DNA of 64,000 nt, from NCBI RefSeq assembly GCF_019399895.1, contig NC_091880.1, positions 434,001 through 498,000 on the forward strand. Direction: 5' to 3'. The DNA comes from Cardiocondyla obscurior. Its lineage: Eukaryota > Arthropoda > Insecta > Hymenoptera > Formicidae. This document shows positions 39,601 to 54,600 of the stretch, one piece after another (position 1 is the stretch's first letter; each line of letters opens with the position of its first letter). The notes below the pieces were generated by a model. The model did not search any database. It had not been told where the DNA came from and worked only from the letters and a program-made list of their open reading frames with translations. The translations under genes were made by a program, and so were the position numbers.

Positions 39601-42600
39601 ACGCCGGGAATTAGCGGGCGAGAGTCGCGGGATTCTCCATTTAACTCACGAGGCCAGTTTGTCTTCCAGGGCGAAGTCGCTTTCCTGCTCCACTAGAGTG
39701 CGAGAACCGAGAGCGAGCAAGAGAGAAATCGCGACTAATATCGGCACCCCCGAGGGTCGTCCTTATTACGCCGCGCGTTTGTTCGCCGGCGGAGCTCGCG
39801 CGCTCGCTAAAGAGATCCATTTCGAGGCAATAATTTTATCGAGTGCTGACGAAATTGCAGTCGTGCGGTTAAATACGACTTCAAGTGGGACAAGCCTGGG
39901 TGTCGTGTGCTCCTCGAGAGAAACTGTACTCGCCTGTTCTCTTCTCTCACCGCGCCGTTGTTGCGTAACGCACGTGACACTTATATCCTATTGTTAATAC
40001 AATATTCTCATCTCCGTCCTATAATTTACTTGGCGCGCACTCGTGCCAGGAGGGCTCGACGGCGGATAAATATCAAGACTCGCAATCAGGCAGGAATTGA
40101 GACGCGATTCCCTCTCTCCCTCGTTTGACAATTATCCCCGCCGCGATCGTACTCACTAAACGGAAGACAATGCGACGCCTTTGTGCCACCGCGAAACAAT
40201 CGGCGCCGTCGTCTGCGTTCGTTACAACTCACTTGCGGGCGTCACGCTGCCGCGAGGCATGAAATATATCTTCGCTTTCTATACGAAGCGATTTGCCGCG
40301 GTGGAAAATGCACTCGACGACGTGACATTTTTCTCTAAAATCTCAAATTATTATTTTATTATTCTTCTCCTCGGTATTTCTTATTTATGTCTGATTTATG
40401 TCTCACGGCGAATGTGACTTTTATAAGAATCGAGCACGCGTCAACGCGAGACTTTTCGCTAGACGCAACCGGACCACGTTCGATATGAAGATATATCTTT
40501 GCGCTTGCTAGCGCTGCACAGAGAGCGATAGTCTGATTATCTGCGTACCGATTGCTTTGTCGAATCTCCATCACCGGCTACGCGGAAACCGCATAGCTCA
40601 GCCCAGGCGTCTCTTCTCCCCGATGCGCACGTGCGCGATGTACCGTTATCTCCATACGCACTTTGACTCCGCGCATATGTGGGTCTCGGATGGTTACTAC
40701 TATGCTAATGGAGATATCCGTTTATCTGTACGATTATAAGCTCGACGTTGGTAAACGCGCGCGCAACCTCTGCGCCGGTATGTGGGTGACGATGATAATG
40801 AGAACTCGTGTACACCGCAGTCACAATTAACGGCAATTGTCCGGCCCGGGAGAGCGACATTAATACATACCGGTTTTGTGCATCGATCGCGACCTAGAAT
40901 CCCACTATCGCGCCCCGCGTTATCACCTCATTGATTTCGGAGCTTATATATCGACGTGGCCGCGGGTCGCGCTTGGGTGCACGCTTAGAGATCGAGGGGA
41001 GGTCTCGTCGTGAGTCTCCAAAGAGATAATGAGACCGAGGGAAACCATCGCGGGTGTACATTCGCGCGGCGGAGCGAAGATTGTCGGAGCGCGGCGGCTG
41101 GGATAATACCTTTCCCCGCGAAACACCGGGCGGCCCGCGCTTGTAATTGCCTTATTCTCTCGCCCGTCGCTCCGAGCCACGAAATCCAATCCGGCCGTAA
41201 CGAGGACGGGCCGCGGCTAATTCCCGACGTTTAAATTTCTAATGATCCACGATCGGCGCGAGCGTTACCGCGATGCGCGAACACGCTTTCAGCCGGGCCG
41301 TATAATCGGTCAACGGGGGTATAAATATTCATTAGCCGGTTCAATTATAAGACCACCGGGGGGGTTTACCGGGCCTTCGCGTTATCGACGTGTCGGCGTG
41401 TGAGTGCGAGGCACGTATTCGCGCGTACGCTTGCCGGAGACAAGGGCATTCGCGAGTGTGCGTCGGCCGCGGCGACAAAAGGACGATGAACTGTAGCAGT
41501 AGCGTCGTCGTCGTAGCGACCGAGCGGACGCGCGGCGAGATAACCGGTTTTGGATATCAGCAAAATTGTCTTTGTGTACCTGGTCCGTTCACCAACACGG
41601 TGAGCTAGGCCGAATCCGAAGTGAGCTCGACGAGTCCTCGCGCACCCACGCCCGATCTTTTGGAAAATAAAAGCAAAGTGGCTCCGCGTTGTTAATTAAA
41701 AATAATTTTTAATTCCATTTTTTTTTTTTTTTTTTTTACAATTTTACACGATTTTAATTCTAACTGCTGATTCCTTTGGCATTTCTCGCGGGAGAGTTTC
41801 TTCATAATTCTTTGTCTAAATGTTTTTAATTTTGCATCTTAACACGTGTATGCCGTAATAATTGGTTAGCGCTGTCGAAACTCGTGAAGAAACACCGCTG
41901 AATACGATTTCTTTTCTCGCTCTCGGAGATCACGCTAACGCGCGCGCGAATTGCAGATGGACTTTCTACTACCGATTACATTAGGTACTGTTTCACTAAA
42001 AAAAAAAAAAAAAAAATCTTTTGTCTTCTGCGGGAATCGACTTATCTGATTTATCGGACCGTCGTAGATCTCACGTGAACCAGTTGGAAACCTTGATCAG
42101 TAAATTATTACAACTTTATTCTCCTACCCAAATAAAAAAAGAAAAAGAGAGTATTAACTTCTCGGTTATAGCCTTAATTATCGCTTATCGCGATCGCGGA
42201 CTCCGTGCGCGATAGCCGCGTTATCGTTCCCGGTATCGCGGAGCGAGAAGAAACGCGGCGGGAACCAGAAGTAGCCGTCGGGCCGTTGGTATTAATATCG
42301 TTCCATCTTGCACCGAAGAAATGTTCGGGTCACGCGTGTCCCGTTAGCGTCGAAGGGATCACGCCGAGGGTTAATGGAACCGTTCTGACGATTCGCTGGC
42401 GATTCCCGATCGTTAAAGGCTGATAATAAGTCAGGGCCGCCGTTACGCGGCGGCGCGTTTTCTCCGTCTCTCTTACGTAACGGAGCCCCGTGGACCCCTC
42501 CGGTTCCCTTCTCGTCGATCGGCGGCGGGCGGACTCCCTTCCGGTCGGCCGTGCGAGCGGCTGTCACGTGACTTCCGCCGTAAAATCGTGCGTAACGTAT

Positions 42601-45600
42601 GCGACACGCGGCGCGACTCCTTCGCGTGTCCAGCACCGAGTTATACGGCACGACTGCGACAGCGTATGCGCGCGAATGTTAACGAGATGCTCGTGCATCA
42701 ATCGTGGATAATGCACTTGGAATCCCGAGGACTTCTCTCAAAGAGATGAGGCACGCGCGCGACGCTGACGATCCGCGCCTGGTAATCAGATTTACTCGAA
42801 TCGGTTATAAATTTTCACGTCGCAATTGTGTCTCGAATAGACCTGTGCCGTAGAAAATTAAGAACAAATTTCTCCCGCGTATACCGCAACGCGTTACCGC
42901 TCGCCGTGACGAGAATTTTCATTTTGGTCCATGCTTATCTGATAAGAATCGCAATAAATGATTCGCGACTTCGTTTCGAAGCTGACGACGCCGCCGCACG
43001 ACCGATACGGAGTTTACAATTAATAACTCGGTAACGAGAGAAACTTTTAATGAATCGGCGCGACGGTGACGGGCTCTCGAGTGCCCGTTAGTTACACTTG
43101 GAAACGCGCTTATTAATTTATATTACGGCCTTGTTACACGCGAGGTGTATTTTCGCGACGAATTTCGCGGTCCATCGAACGCATGACTAATTGATAACTT
43201 CGACGAAGCGGCCGATCAATTTTCTCCTTGCAGTATTCATCGCTGGATACTCAATTCTTTCAAGCCGTTTTATCTCGAAGGCCAATATTCGACGCGCGAC
43301 GTGTTCCTTTCTTGGATATGCTTCTCCTTGAGGCCGGCCGATCGATGTAAACGCGCGATTCTCACACGAGAAAATTGCGGGATCCCTCCGCGACCCGTTC
43401 GACAGCATTTAAATGCGATCCACTGCGTCGCGTATAGATCGCTAAACAGCTGGCCGCCGGTATTCGGAACGCTCGCGGAAAAATACGCCGTCGTAAACGT
43501 TTTATACGCACTACGCGCGTCTAATGCACGACACGTGCGGTGCACGTTGGGTAGACTGCGCGCCGTGGAAGTGTGTCTATATTTTACTTGCGACACCTTG
43601 AATTCGAAATTTCCTTCGGACAACGCGTTTCAATGATTTTTCACGCGCGCATGTTAAAAAGAAAAAAAGAAAAAAAAAAAAGATTATCTTGCGTTTAGAA
43701 AGTGAGGAAGGACGCGAGACGCTCGTTAGCTGTTGCAGATAATATTTATCGGGCGATAAAAAAAAATTATTTTTAATCCTCTCGGATATTTATTTTAAGC
43801 CGACTGCTGTCTTCTTAAAGACAAAACTTTATCCCGCAACGGCGGTCGTAATATGCAGACCAGGGAGCTAATAAAAGAAATTTTTTCTTTTTTTTTTTCC
43901 TGTCAGGTGTTCGCTGCTTACTCCGTTAGCGTGCTTTCGCGACAACGATCCTGTGTTACCCGGTGTATACTGTTGTATTTAATGGAAAAAATTGTCGCGG
44001 TGCGGTTGCAGCTTTAGCGTTACTCCAAGGTGCCGTTGCAAAACGCATCGGCCGACGCCGGGCGATTAGCGTTTTCCGGTTTTCTGAGGTTGAGCGTGTT
44101 CCGCTGTGTGTCAAGGCGACCAGCCTTGGCTCTATATTTCTTGCATGGGCGAGTCATTGTTTGTAATCGTTACGTAAATGTATCATCCCGCTGCCGTAAG
44201 TCGACTTTTCGCCTTTGGTCGGGTGGACTTAGCCGGCGTGGGCACCGAACTAAACGCCATGCTAATGTTTTATCGTATTAAGCGATCGTTCGAGGCGAAG
44301 CCTTGTGGATAATTATCGCGATCCGCCGTCGAGATTAAATTCAAGTAATTAACCACGAGTAATAAAGTATCAGCCGGCTCGCGCGATTAATCGAGGAAAG
44401 TAATCGGTCGCCGATGTGTTCTTCGCGGCAATTACCATTGTAATACAGTAGTCACGCCGAGGAAACCACTTCCCGATAATGGCTCGCGGCGCGAAGATGT
44501 AAATTGAATATTTGCATAAGAATCTTTATCCAATAAACGTTCCCCAGCTGCTTGCCAGCACAATAAACAATTTCCTAAGGAAGAGCCTCCGCGCAGGCCT
44601 CGGAAAGCATTAAGGTCGTAAATTGCAGGTGCGCCGGCGTATGTTCGAGAGGTGTCGGCGGAGGAAAAGAATGACGGCTCGTTTCTCTCTTCTCGTTTCT
44701 TTTTTTTTTTTTTGTTGGTTTTTTTTTTCTTTATTTTTTTCCGCGGTTGAAATTTCGAGCGTGAATCGTTTATGAAACTTTTCGGTTCGTTCCTCGGCCG
44801 GCTTCATTTCTCGCAGCTGCGTTCACTCGATCTCGCGTAAACCGCACGCTCGTAAGACTTTGAGGGATTCTAAAGGGAGCCTCTCCGGTGACGGAGAAAG
44901 CTTGTTTGGGCAGCCGATATTCTCGTGCGTGTGCACTCACACGCACGTTACGCGTGTTAGCTGCAACGGACGACAGCTCCATTGAATCCCGCGATCGCGT
45001 CACACGTGTGTGCCCCAAACACGTGACGCGCTTCACGTGTACAAGAAGGCCGTGTGCGACTTTTCCTTCGCGAGTTCGTAATCCACATCCGGCAACATCC
45101 GCCCAAGTTTCTCGTAAAAAAAAAGAAAGAAAAAAAACGACGAATACTAATTTCAGGAAAAATTCTTCTGGTTTTCTACCGCGCTCGTGTATGTCGTTAA
45201 TTATAATACAGCAGCATTAATTATCGACTTTGTCATTACAATTTTAATTAACGCTGAAACTTTCGGAAGAGAAAGGATCTTATCTTGTTTTTATAATAGC
45301 TCAGGTATTTTCTTTCTAGTCGCGAGTAAGAGATTCGCCGTGCGAGGAATTCGCGACGCGCTCGAAATGCGATCTCCTCGCGGCGCGAACACGTGGAGTA
45401 CGACAGGTGATAAATCCCGGCGAAATAATTGCTTCCCGACCGGTCGGTTGTACCGTCGAAGACGACGATCGAGGAACGGTGGCACGGTCGAATCTATGCT
45501 CGAAGGCGGAAATTGTGTTTGCCACGGCCTACGTCGCGAGCGACAAAGGTGTCCCCTTCGCGGTGCGGCATGCGATTGAATTTCAATACACCAGAAGTTG

Positions 45601-48600
45601 TTAAGCGATGAAAGGTTTCCACGGGCTTGACCGTTCGATTGTCTTTCCAGTTTCCATTGTCCGCGGGATGCGCTGGCGAGGGAGCGGGAGGGAAATTGTA
45701 ATAAAAACCACCTCGCGATTCCGCGAACGCGCCGCGATCGAAGGAGCCCGTTGTTCCTCACGGGTCAATCGTTCGCTTAATCATCAATCGGATAAAAGTG
45801 GGACGCGCGGAGAAATGGGGATACCCGCCGTCTCTAATCTGACATTAAAATTTTATCTCTCTCAAACTGGTTCCGACGGCTAGTTAGTCGGAAGGAGGCA
45901 TTCTTCGTAAATCATTTATAGATGCCCGAGGTGGGACACTTGCCGATTAACGCGGAGAAGAAAAGGGAACGCCCGCTCAGTCTAATCATTGCCATATACG
46001 TGTAAAAAGGTTTCGCTGCCTTATTAAGGTGCTCCCGTCCCGTCTCGTCTCGTTTCGCGTGATTTTTCAGCCCGCGCGTCCGCTAAGTTGAACGAAAAAG
46101 GACGGGGAGAGCCGGAACTCCGAAACCAGTTTATTTATTCGAAACGAGCGCCGTGAGCGCGCGTAAAAAGTAGCGAAGCCTCCTCGCGAGTCCCGCGGTG
46201 TTTTCTAGCAGGTTTTATTTTGAGGTCAGTTTCAGTCCTATTAGAAAGAGAAAAAGAAAGAGAGAGAGAAAGAGAAGCACGACGCTGATCGGCGACGCTA
46301 TCAAGTCCGCCGACCTCATCTCCCTCGACGGCATTGTTATTCCTCTCGGAGAAATTGCCGGTCTTCATCCGTGAACGCGAAATTGCCGATCTCGCCCGGC
46401 CAGAATCGTTTAAAATGATAAAACAGCGTACAAATAAGTTTATAGGCCACGTAAATATTGGCGCCGTGGCCGCGTTTTCCGCGCCTCTCGACGAGGATCT
46501 CTTTCTCCCGTCGTCTGTTCCGCCTAGCGCGAAGCTTTTGTTCCGATTTACGCCGATCTCGGGTGCGTTCGCGTGTTTTACATGAATAAATCAAATTCTG
46601 TTTATCTGCGGGCGAAAGCGTGAATTTCGGTTAGAGGAATTTGCACAATATCGCGTTTATCAGAACGTGATCCCGTCCGCGATTGAAACGTGGGTGTCGT
46701 TTGCCTCGTAAATGTGTGCAAATCAACGCAACGCCCGCAATTAACAGTACCTGCCATATGCGCATGTCAATAGCGTGCTTTACTAATGCACCGCGGAAAA
46801 AACGATTGTTTCTTTTATTGCGTTATTGCAGGACAGTTATAATTATTTTATTTTTTTTTTTTTTTACAAATTTGCTATCCCTGACGGGTGAAACCTCACA
46901 TTCATTGAAAAAATAAAATTAATCTTATTTATTACATATTTTAAAAAAAAGGAGCGCTAACGTTCGTTCTTAATATTGTAAAAAAAAACCATGCGACTCT
47001 CCGAACAGTGCGCAGCGGCGGAGTTTACGATACAGCAGGCGATTGTAACATCAAAAGAAAAATTAAAATTAATAATAACATTTCAAAGTACAATATTCGC
47101 GATAATTCAGGTTTTATCGAGCGGTCGTGACAAACGCGCGCTCTCGCATATAAATAACCCGCTCATAATTTGACGCGGGAGATAAAAAGAGTTTCTCGGA
47201 AAGCCGTATTCCGTCGAATCGCAACGCGGCGATATCCTCGAGAAGCGTTATGCAACGAATGGCGTATACTTGTGCATGCGTGCTCGACTGTACGTTTTCT
47301 TACGAATTCGAACGGCTCGGAGGAGTGCCCAATTACAAAGCCACTTCGAGCTCTGGTTTCACGAGTCGTTGATTATTATTAAAGGCCTCGACGTCATCGT
47401 GCTAATGCCGGCGGATCGATCAGCGGTCCGAGCGGCCGATTACGCGCGCGATCTCTAATCATTCCGGGGAGAGATCCCCGTCGATCGCATCCTACGTGTG
47501 CGCGCGTTTTTTATCACCGGCCCCGTTACGCAATTATGAAATGCACATCCGCCGGGGCGAGTGCCGAGAGGAAAATACCGGTTGCGCTCCTTTTGCCCGT
47601 TCGGAAAAAGGAAGCGATGCCGGCGTGCAAAGTCACTTACGTAATCTCGGCCAGGATGTGCGCGTAGGTGCCGTTCCGTAACTTTCGATCGGGACGACCG
47701 AAGCGAATCCGCGACGACGGCCACGTTAGCTGCGGGGTCGGTTTGGCAAGTGTGTCAATGATAGCGTTGGAGGATGTCATTCGGTGTCTTCCTCGCTACG
47801 CTTCTAGGCCGGGCTCCGCGCGAGCGAAAGAGAGAAACCCGTGGTGGGGAAAAAACCGGAAAGTGCGAGGGGGCGATATCGTTCGCTTTCGCTGATACGA
47901 CCGGCACGCTTTGCAGCGTCGAGCTTCTCCCGTGCGATCGGCGCGAGTCGAGGGGAAGGCTGATTAGCGATTTAATCTTATCTCTGATTTAAGCGAAACG
48001 AAAGCAACAAGTTACACGCGTAGATAGCGATCGGGGAGGCGGTCGGAGATAATGTTTTTCAGGAGTTCGCATATCTGACCTTTTCATCGGGAGGATATCG
48101 AGCGGCTTTTTAAACTCATTATTGCATTTTAACAGAACCGGCAACGGTAAGACGGTGCTTGTAAATCCTCCGGGTAAATCGGTAATTACACCGAGATAGG
48201 GGGGAGGTCGGCGTATTACAGGCGCATTAGAAATAACGCGTGACGGATCTCGTAATTAAAATACTAACGGTAAGTTCAAGGATCGCTCGAGCACGTCAGA
48301 GTCCAGTTCGGTCGTACGTAAGGAACTCTTCGGTCCGCTAAAAGGATCTTTCAATCTTTCCCCGCGCAGCGCGGATTAATTTGCACGATAAATATAGAAC
48401 GTATTTCCCGTTTCAGGTTTTCATATGTTTATTCGACAAATCGGCTTTAAGCGCTATTCCAACTGGAGAATTTACTCGCGAATACTTTCTCCTCGATAAA
48501 TACTCGCCGGCTGTTAATAACTGCGATTTAATTGCGAATATTTTCTGAACCGGGGAACGTCGAACGCGGAATTCGCTTTGATGATTTAAGTGGACCCGAC

Positions 48601-51600
48601 CCGGCTCGGTCTAAATTCTAGAACGTCTAAATAACACTGGCGCGCCTCGATTTTATATTCGTCTAATAGCGTCCCGACGAAGTGTGCCGAGATTCTCTGC
48701 GAGAGCAGTGGAATCGACGAGAGTCGCAAATTGATGCCGTGCCAAATCATAGGGCTACGAGTCGCATCTGTTCAAATAATCGCCAAATCCCCGCGAGGAT
48801 TCACGTGTATTTCGGATCCTAATAATAGCCGCGGTGAAATTAAGTCGTTAACGCACGCATTAACCGGTGATTTATCACGCTTCCTGGCAGGCAGTTTCAC
48901 TTTCCCGATTAACAAGAGATCGCGTACACATCTCTGTAACAAAAACACTTTCTAGTTTATGGAAAAGTAACTCGAACAGCTCGCTCGCAGGCAGGTAATC
49001 TCAATAGCGGTAGCATCAAAGAAATCTTCGTTTGACATGAAATAGAATGGATCTAAAGTAATTACTTCGCGAAGCTTTCATCCGTCGAAATGTTTGCCTA
49101 TTTCCATTTTCCTTCTTCTCCGCGCGTCGATTAGTTTTAATTAGGAATCGAAGCTGCACTTGCGCCGCGATGCGCGCGAGATACGTGCATTATGTAAATC
49201 GAAATAGATTTACAAGTATCAATTGATTTAACTTCTGACTGAGAAGCTCACGAATAAATAACGTAACTGGAATTATCGAACGTTAATTATGACTAAGTCA
49301 TTAAATTGTATGAAGCGAGGAGGCAGAATCGCGGTGGCGTTTTCGACTATGAAATGGCATCGTTTGCGTCGACTCGTTCGGTGGTGGGGCTGTCTTAATT
49401 TCGCATAATTAGGATTAATTGACAATTTGCCGCTCGAGGAATTGCGAATGACCGGTCTGCTGGCCGGGAATTTCATTTCGCACGTGGCCACCCGAAATGA
49501 TTCGCTGACCCGGAAGTTTTAATGAGCCGCATTCACGACAATCGCAAGCTGTGCGGTTTTATTTGAGCCACGCGCGCTCCGCGACCCCTTTCGCAATAGC
49601 GATGGCGAAAAGACTCGTTTTATGTTTGCGTTTGCCGTGGCCGGGGGCCGCGCGGAACATCAATTCGCGCCGTTATCTTCGCGCAAGTGATTTTGAATCG
49701 TAATTCCGTCGCGAATATTTGCGTGTTTACCGAATTAAACAAGACGCAGCTGCGCGCTGGCTTTTACGAACGCGCGTCTCTCGTGGGCGGGTGATATATG
49801 CTGATACGCGTATCTAGCGGCTTCCGCACGAGATATTCCTGTTTATCCAATCCACCGCTGTGTACATATACGCAAGGTGCATCGCGTACGTCCCGCTGGG
49901 TCCTTGCCCAGGCATTAATCGAAGAGGCTCGCCGGGTTCGTGTTCCTCGGGCTCGACCGCCGAGGCCTCTCTTCCGCGAACGGTCCGCTCGTTCGCGCGT
50001 AACGCCGCGCGGAGAGGAATCTAAGAAACGCGCGATGCTCGGGAGGGAAAAGTGCGAGCGTATAGGCGATACGATACGGCGGCAATTAGCGTTACACACG
50101 CGGTGAAAATGCGCCTGCTTCGCGTCCGCCGTCCATTTAAGTCGTTCTCGAGGAGCACTCGCGTCGTAACGGAGCACCGATCGCGGGTTAATGAGCTCCT
50201 CCCTTGCGTACGTGGTGACGTTTCCACTCAGCGTCGCGCTTCCGAGATATCGAGTCGCCCACGTGCCGCCCCGAGTCCCACGTATCAGAGTATGCGTAGG
50301 ATACTTGGTCCACCGCGGCTGCTGCGGTACGTAATCGGCGCGCGGCGGCGGGCCAGCTGCGTTGGCGCGCGCGCTCGCGGCATTAGAAAGGCGGCCGCGA
50401 CTAGGAGATGTCACAAGGTAAACCGCATAACATAACTGGGATACACCGGGGAGTCATTGTGCATGCCTATCTATCCGCGCGATCGCCGGACAGCGCGACG
50501 GTTTGCCTAGCCAACGTTTGCAATCGCTTCGTGCGTCCTTGATGAAATTTCTCCCTCGTTCGCCCGCGCGCGGCTTCTGAAAATTTCGAGGCTCTTCCGC
50601 GATGACTTATTTTTCGGAGCAACGCCTCGTTACCGCGCTGGAGGTTGTCCCCGGGGGTCGTTCGGTCCTCTCTCATCTCTTCGGCGGATTTTCGAGGGTC
50701 GCGGCGAGCCCGGCGAGCGGTGGATTCATCTCGCGTGTTATTTATGCGTGCCTCGAGCACGCCTCGGTCTGTCGCGTCGCAACTTGGCGGCGAGCAGCCT
50801 CCGTAGGTCGACCGAGGAAGAGAGGGAGGCACGAGAGAGTGCAAGAGGCTGCGATCGATCAGGCACATCGGGAGATGAGGGGCGAGAAGGGAAGAGAGAA
50901 GAGCGCGAGAGATTGGTTAGGAGCGGGCGAGGCGGACGTAAGATTACAATTTATATGAGCGGCCTCTGGACGGTTATTCACTCGCGACTTTTTTTTTTTT
51001 TTATTTATGCCGGGCCCCACCGTCCCCCTCGCGAAACGCATCCGCCGTCCGAGCGGTGTAGCGGACGATAATAATTTTTCATTACACCAGGTCGGAGCGA
51101 GAGAGCAATCTGCTCCTCGGACTCGAGTTTCAATTGGAAAGTCAGGAAATTTTGCCGCATGCAAAATTAATCTCGAAGCCGGGTATTCTGAAACGCGCTC
51201 GCGAAAATCTTGCCGATCGATCAAAAGCTGCGGCTGAATAGAATCGGCCGACGGCCGAGGCGTTCTCTCCCGCGAACGGGATTGCGTAACCGCGAAGTGA
51301 TGTAGAACTAGAAGAGCGACGAGGACCGTCCCGGCGCGCGACCCTTTAATAGGAATTTATGCCAACATTCGCCTGACCTTAATTGCCGGCCAGGCCTGAT
51401 CAGTTGGCGCCGAATCGCGTCGCTCTTTGTCACCGCTCGCGCTTCTTCGTAGATCAAACGCCCGCGCGAAAAGGGATCTATTCGAAGTGATCAACATTAA
51501 TTGAGATACGAGCGCCTCGGGAAGGAAACCTCCTCGGCTCTCGTATCTCGGTACATCGCGAGATGAGTACTTTGCGCGCGGAAAATCCTTGCCGTTCACG

Positions 51601-54600
51601 GTGCCGCAACGTCGAAGGTAAACGTCGGGTAACACCCGGAGCGATACGGCGAGGCTGTTGAATATTCATGCGAGGTGTGCATTCGTTACTTCGATACTTT
51701 CCCATAACGTCACGCGTAAATACTGTTAACAGCGCCACATCTAGAGCGAGGTGAGCGTGGTTGTCCACCTCGTGTCTACCTCCGAGATACGTGGAAGCCG
51801 AAAATAAACGTATTCTCATTCGCGCGACTTCAGCATCTTGCGAGTAAATCGTCAAGTGAACGAAAATCCGTTGTTTTTTTTTCCCCCTCGGTGTGGTTTG
51901 CCACGCGAGGTAAAACGGGCTTCGAAGAAAGAAAGCGCGAGACGCGTTCGTACGATTCCCTAGAAAACGGTAGATTCAGGAGGTGTTTGACCTACGGCCA
52001 TACGTTGTCCGCGATAATTTATCGCCGCGCTATTAAGCACGTTCCGCGGACCTTATGTCAGGATATTTATCCGTAAATATACACTTCCCGGTGCCGGGCA
52101 ACCGGACTTGGCAGCGATACCCGAAATCGATTGCCGGCGTTCGACTATAAATATTTAACATCCGCGGAAAGACGTGCGAGGGAAATTAACGAGCGACTAG
52201 AAACCCACCTCGCGCGAAACGCTTGGGAACAACGACAGGCCTGATTGTCATTCCTGGGGCATTCACGACCGGTGACTGCCCTTGGTTGGCTGTTGGACGT
52301 ACGGAAAGGCGTCGGGTCGGGCTCCGTCGACGAAACGTTTCAACCGGCTCTCTCGCGGCGGCGAGGAAATAATTGCCCGGGTCGCATCACGGTGTCATTA
52401 AACTTGTTAAATCGGGGGTCGCCGCGCACACGCACACGCACACGAAGACACGTACGCGCATTCGCTGCGCGTGCCACTTTCTTTAAGAGATCATACCACC
52501 GCGCCACTTTCACGACGCGAAGAAAAGCCGGCGCGGAAGGGACCCAAGCCAATTTTAGCGCGAAACGCGAGCGCGGGGTAATTACGGTGTTATTCCTTCG
52601 CGTCGATAAAATTGCGCCGGAGAAACGGCGCGATACAACGGAAGGTACTTCGGAGGGTTTGACGTATCGATGCAGCACGGTGAGAAATTCCCTCAAAAGG
52701 CCCCCAACTTTCTTTTCACCTCGGAGGACTTTCGGTGAAAATTAATCGAACGCGACTCCTTCGTAGAATCAAAAATTCTCCCTCGGAAAAATTTCACTTA
52801 ACTTTGCCGAGCGGTAGGTGGCTCGATCGATCTTATATTTCGACGTGTTTTGCACCGAAATAGTGATTCCCGCGTGGGCAAATAAATCTGCGAGCTACGG
52901 CTTTTTATTTCGGCATTAGTGTCGCGAGTCTGTTGAACCGTTTTGTAAAAATAGTTGCTTTATTTGTTTCAGAAGTTGCCGTCTTTCTTCAACAGCAAGC
53001 CGACGCGAGTGGACAAGACCGATAACAATAATGCCAACAATTCGAACAGCACGAGCAACAACATCCACAATATGCCACTCCACGAACCGATCAGCGCTGC
53101 TTCTCCCGAAGTATATGGTACGTGAGAATCTTCGTGATTACGCGAGATTCGCGATGCCTTATACGGCCGCGACACTCAGCGAAACGGTGCGTGCCGTACC
53201 GCGCTATCGTTTAATGTATCGTCGGCCGAATTGCGTATTTAAAACGCCGGATACGCACACTCAAGCGTGGTACGGAGCATGCTGTTAAGCCGACGCTGAA
53301 TTGCGGGCAAATAGGATTACGGCACGTACGAGAGATATTATTAATCGCTCCTCGAAAAGACGGTTCTTGGTTCGTACTTCGCAAACGAATAAATACGTAG
53401 CTTTACACGGTTTAATAAAAACTGAGAGCTCTCTATACTCGAGATTAATCAGGCGAGACGCGTAGACTTTACCGTTGCAAAGATACTGTAGTAAAAAAAA
53501 AAAAAAAAAAAAAAAAGGCTTACGAGCCGCTCGAGATTTATGTAATTCATGTATTTTTTTTGTTATTTTTACCTTGGAAAAAAAAATAGCCGCAAGACTG
53601 CCCATGACGCCTCAGGAAGCGGTGAAATTTTATGGCTCCAGACTAACAGAATTCGAGCGCGCCGAGATCGAGAAGTACTCGGAGATCTGGTACCTGGGTC
53701 TGTCGGCCCACAAAATCCACGGCGAAGAGGTCTCCTCGCAGAACGGCGGCTACGACGACGAGAACGGCAGTTACAATAAGGTCCTCCACGATCACATATC
53801 ATACAGGTAAGCCCGGCCGAACCTCGGCACAACTTTCCCTCTTCTCTCTTAATTATTATCCGCTCGCGCATGATGTTTGTTGCGCCAAGCGCACCTGGAA
53901 ATCGCGCAGCAATGGAATCTTGCGTGCATTCCATGCGTCGTTGCTCTTGCGAGGAGAAATTGCGAGCTGCGTGCGTGCCGTGCCCAGACGCACGTGGGGT
54001 ACTCGCAATAAATCGCGCAACGGCAATAAAAATGCTCGATGAATTTTTCCGACACGCGAAGGAGATACGTCGCGACGACAAACGGGACTGACGTCTCTCC
54101 TAAACGTTCTCTTTCTTTCTCTCCTGCTTCTATGTCGCGCGCGTGTAGATTGTACGTATTTTGCGTGCTTTCAGATACGAGATCCTGGAGGTGATCGGTA
54201 AAGGGAGCTTCGGCCAAGTGATCCGAGCGCTGGATCACAAGACGGGACAGCACATCGCCATCAAGATAATCAGGTACGCGGAAGTACACTCATCTCGCGG
54301 ATGACTCAGATCGCGAGCGGTGATACCGAAGAAAAAGGCGACGCGTCCGTAATGGATAATGCCCCGATACATCCGGCACTTTTGCGAACGCGTCCGCTTT
54401 TTCCGCGTCGTTTCTTCGTTTAAAAACACGGCTTTCACTGTCCCCGCAGGAACAAGAAGAGATTCCACCATCAGGCTCTCATCGAGGTGAGAATCTTGGA
54501 GCACCTCAGAAAGAAGGACTTGGAGGCGAACTCTCAACACAATGTGATACACATGCTAGAATATTTTTACTTCAGGAATCACCTGTGCATCAGTTTCGAA

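Larger units (their letters stand above)
35640..52972 (+). other. DYRK intron 2 (17.3 kb)
   Basis: The intron starts GTAAGT and ends TTTGTTTCAG. I found no further kinase exon or nested gene that I can support. Open frames up to 216 codons near 49.8-50.4 kb read as low-complexity Arg-rich translations of CpG-rich DNA. Long T or A runs occur near 36068, 38863, 41718 and 41998. A short hairpin lies at 44924-44947 and a three-copy hexamer repeat at 52427. Confidence 0.75.

Noticed and set aside
41718..42016. T20 and A19 runs facing each other, as in a retroposon or fold-back element
   Set aside because: The sequence between and beside them shows no further inverted symmetry, no target duplication and no element body.
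44924..44947. Hairpin as a possible microRNA precursor
   Set aside because: The stem is only 10 base pairs with a 4-base loop, far shorter than a precursor.
49764..50414. 216-codon open frame on the - strand in DYRK intron 2, the longest single open frame in the window
   Set aside because: The translation is rich in Arg, Ser, Thr and Ala with no recognisable domain. CpG-rich DNA lacks TA-containing stops and overlapping frames on the other strand are also open, so chance is the better reading.
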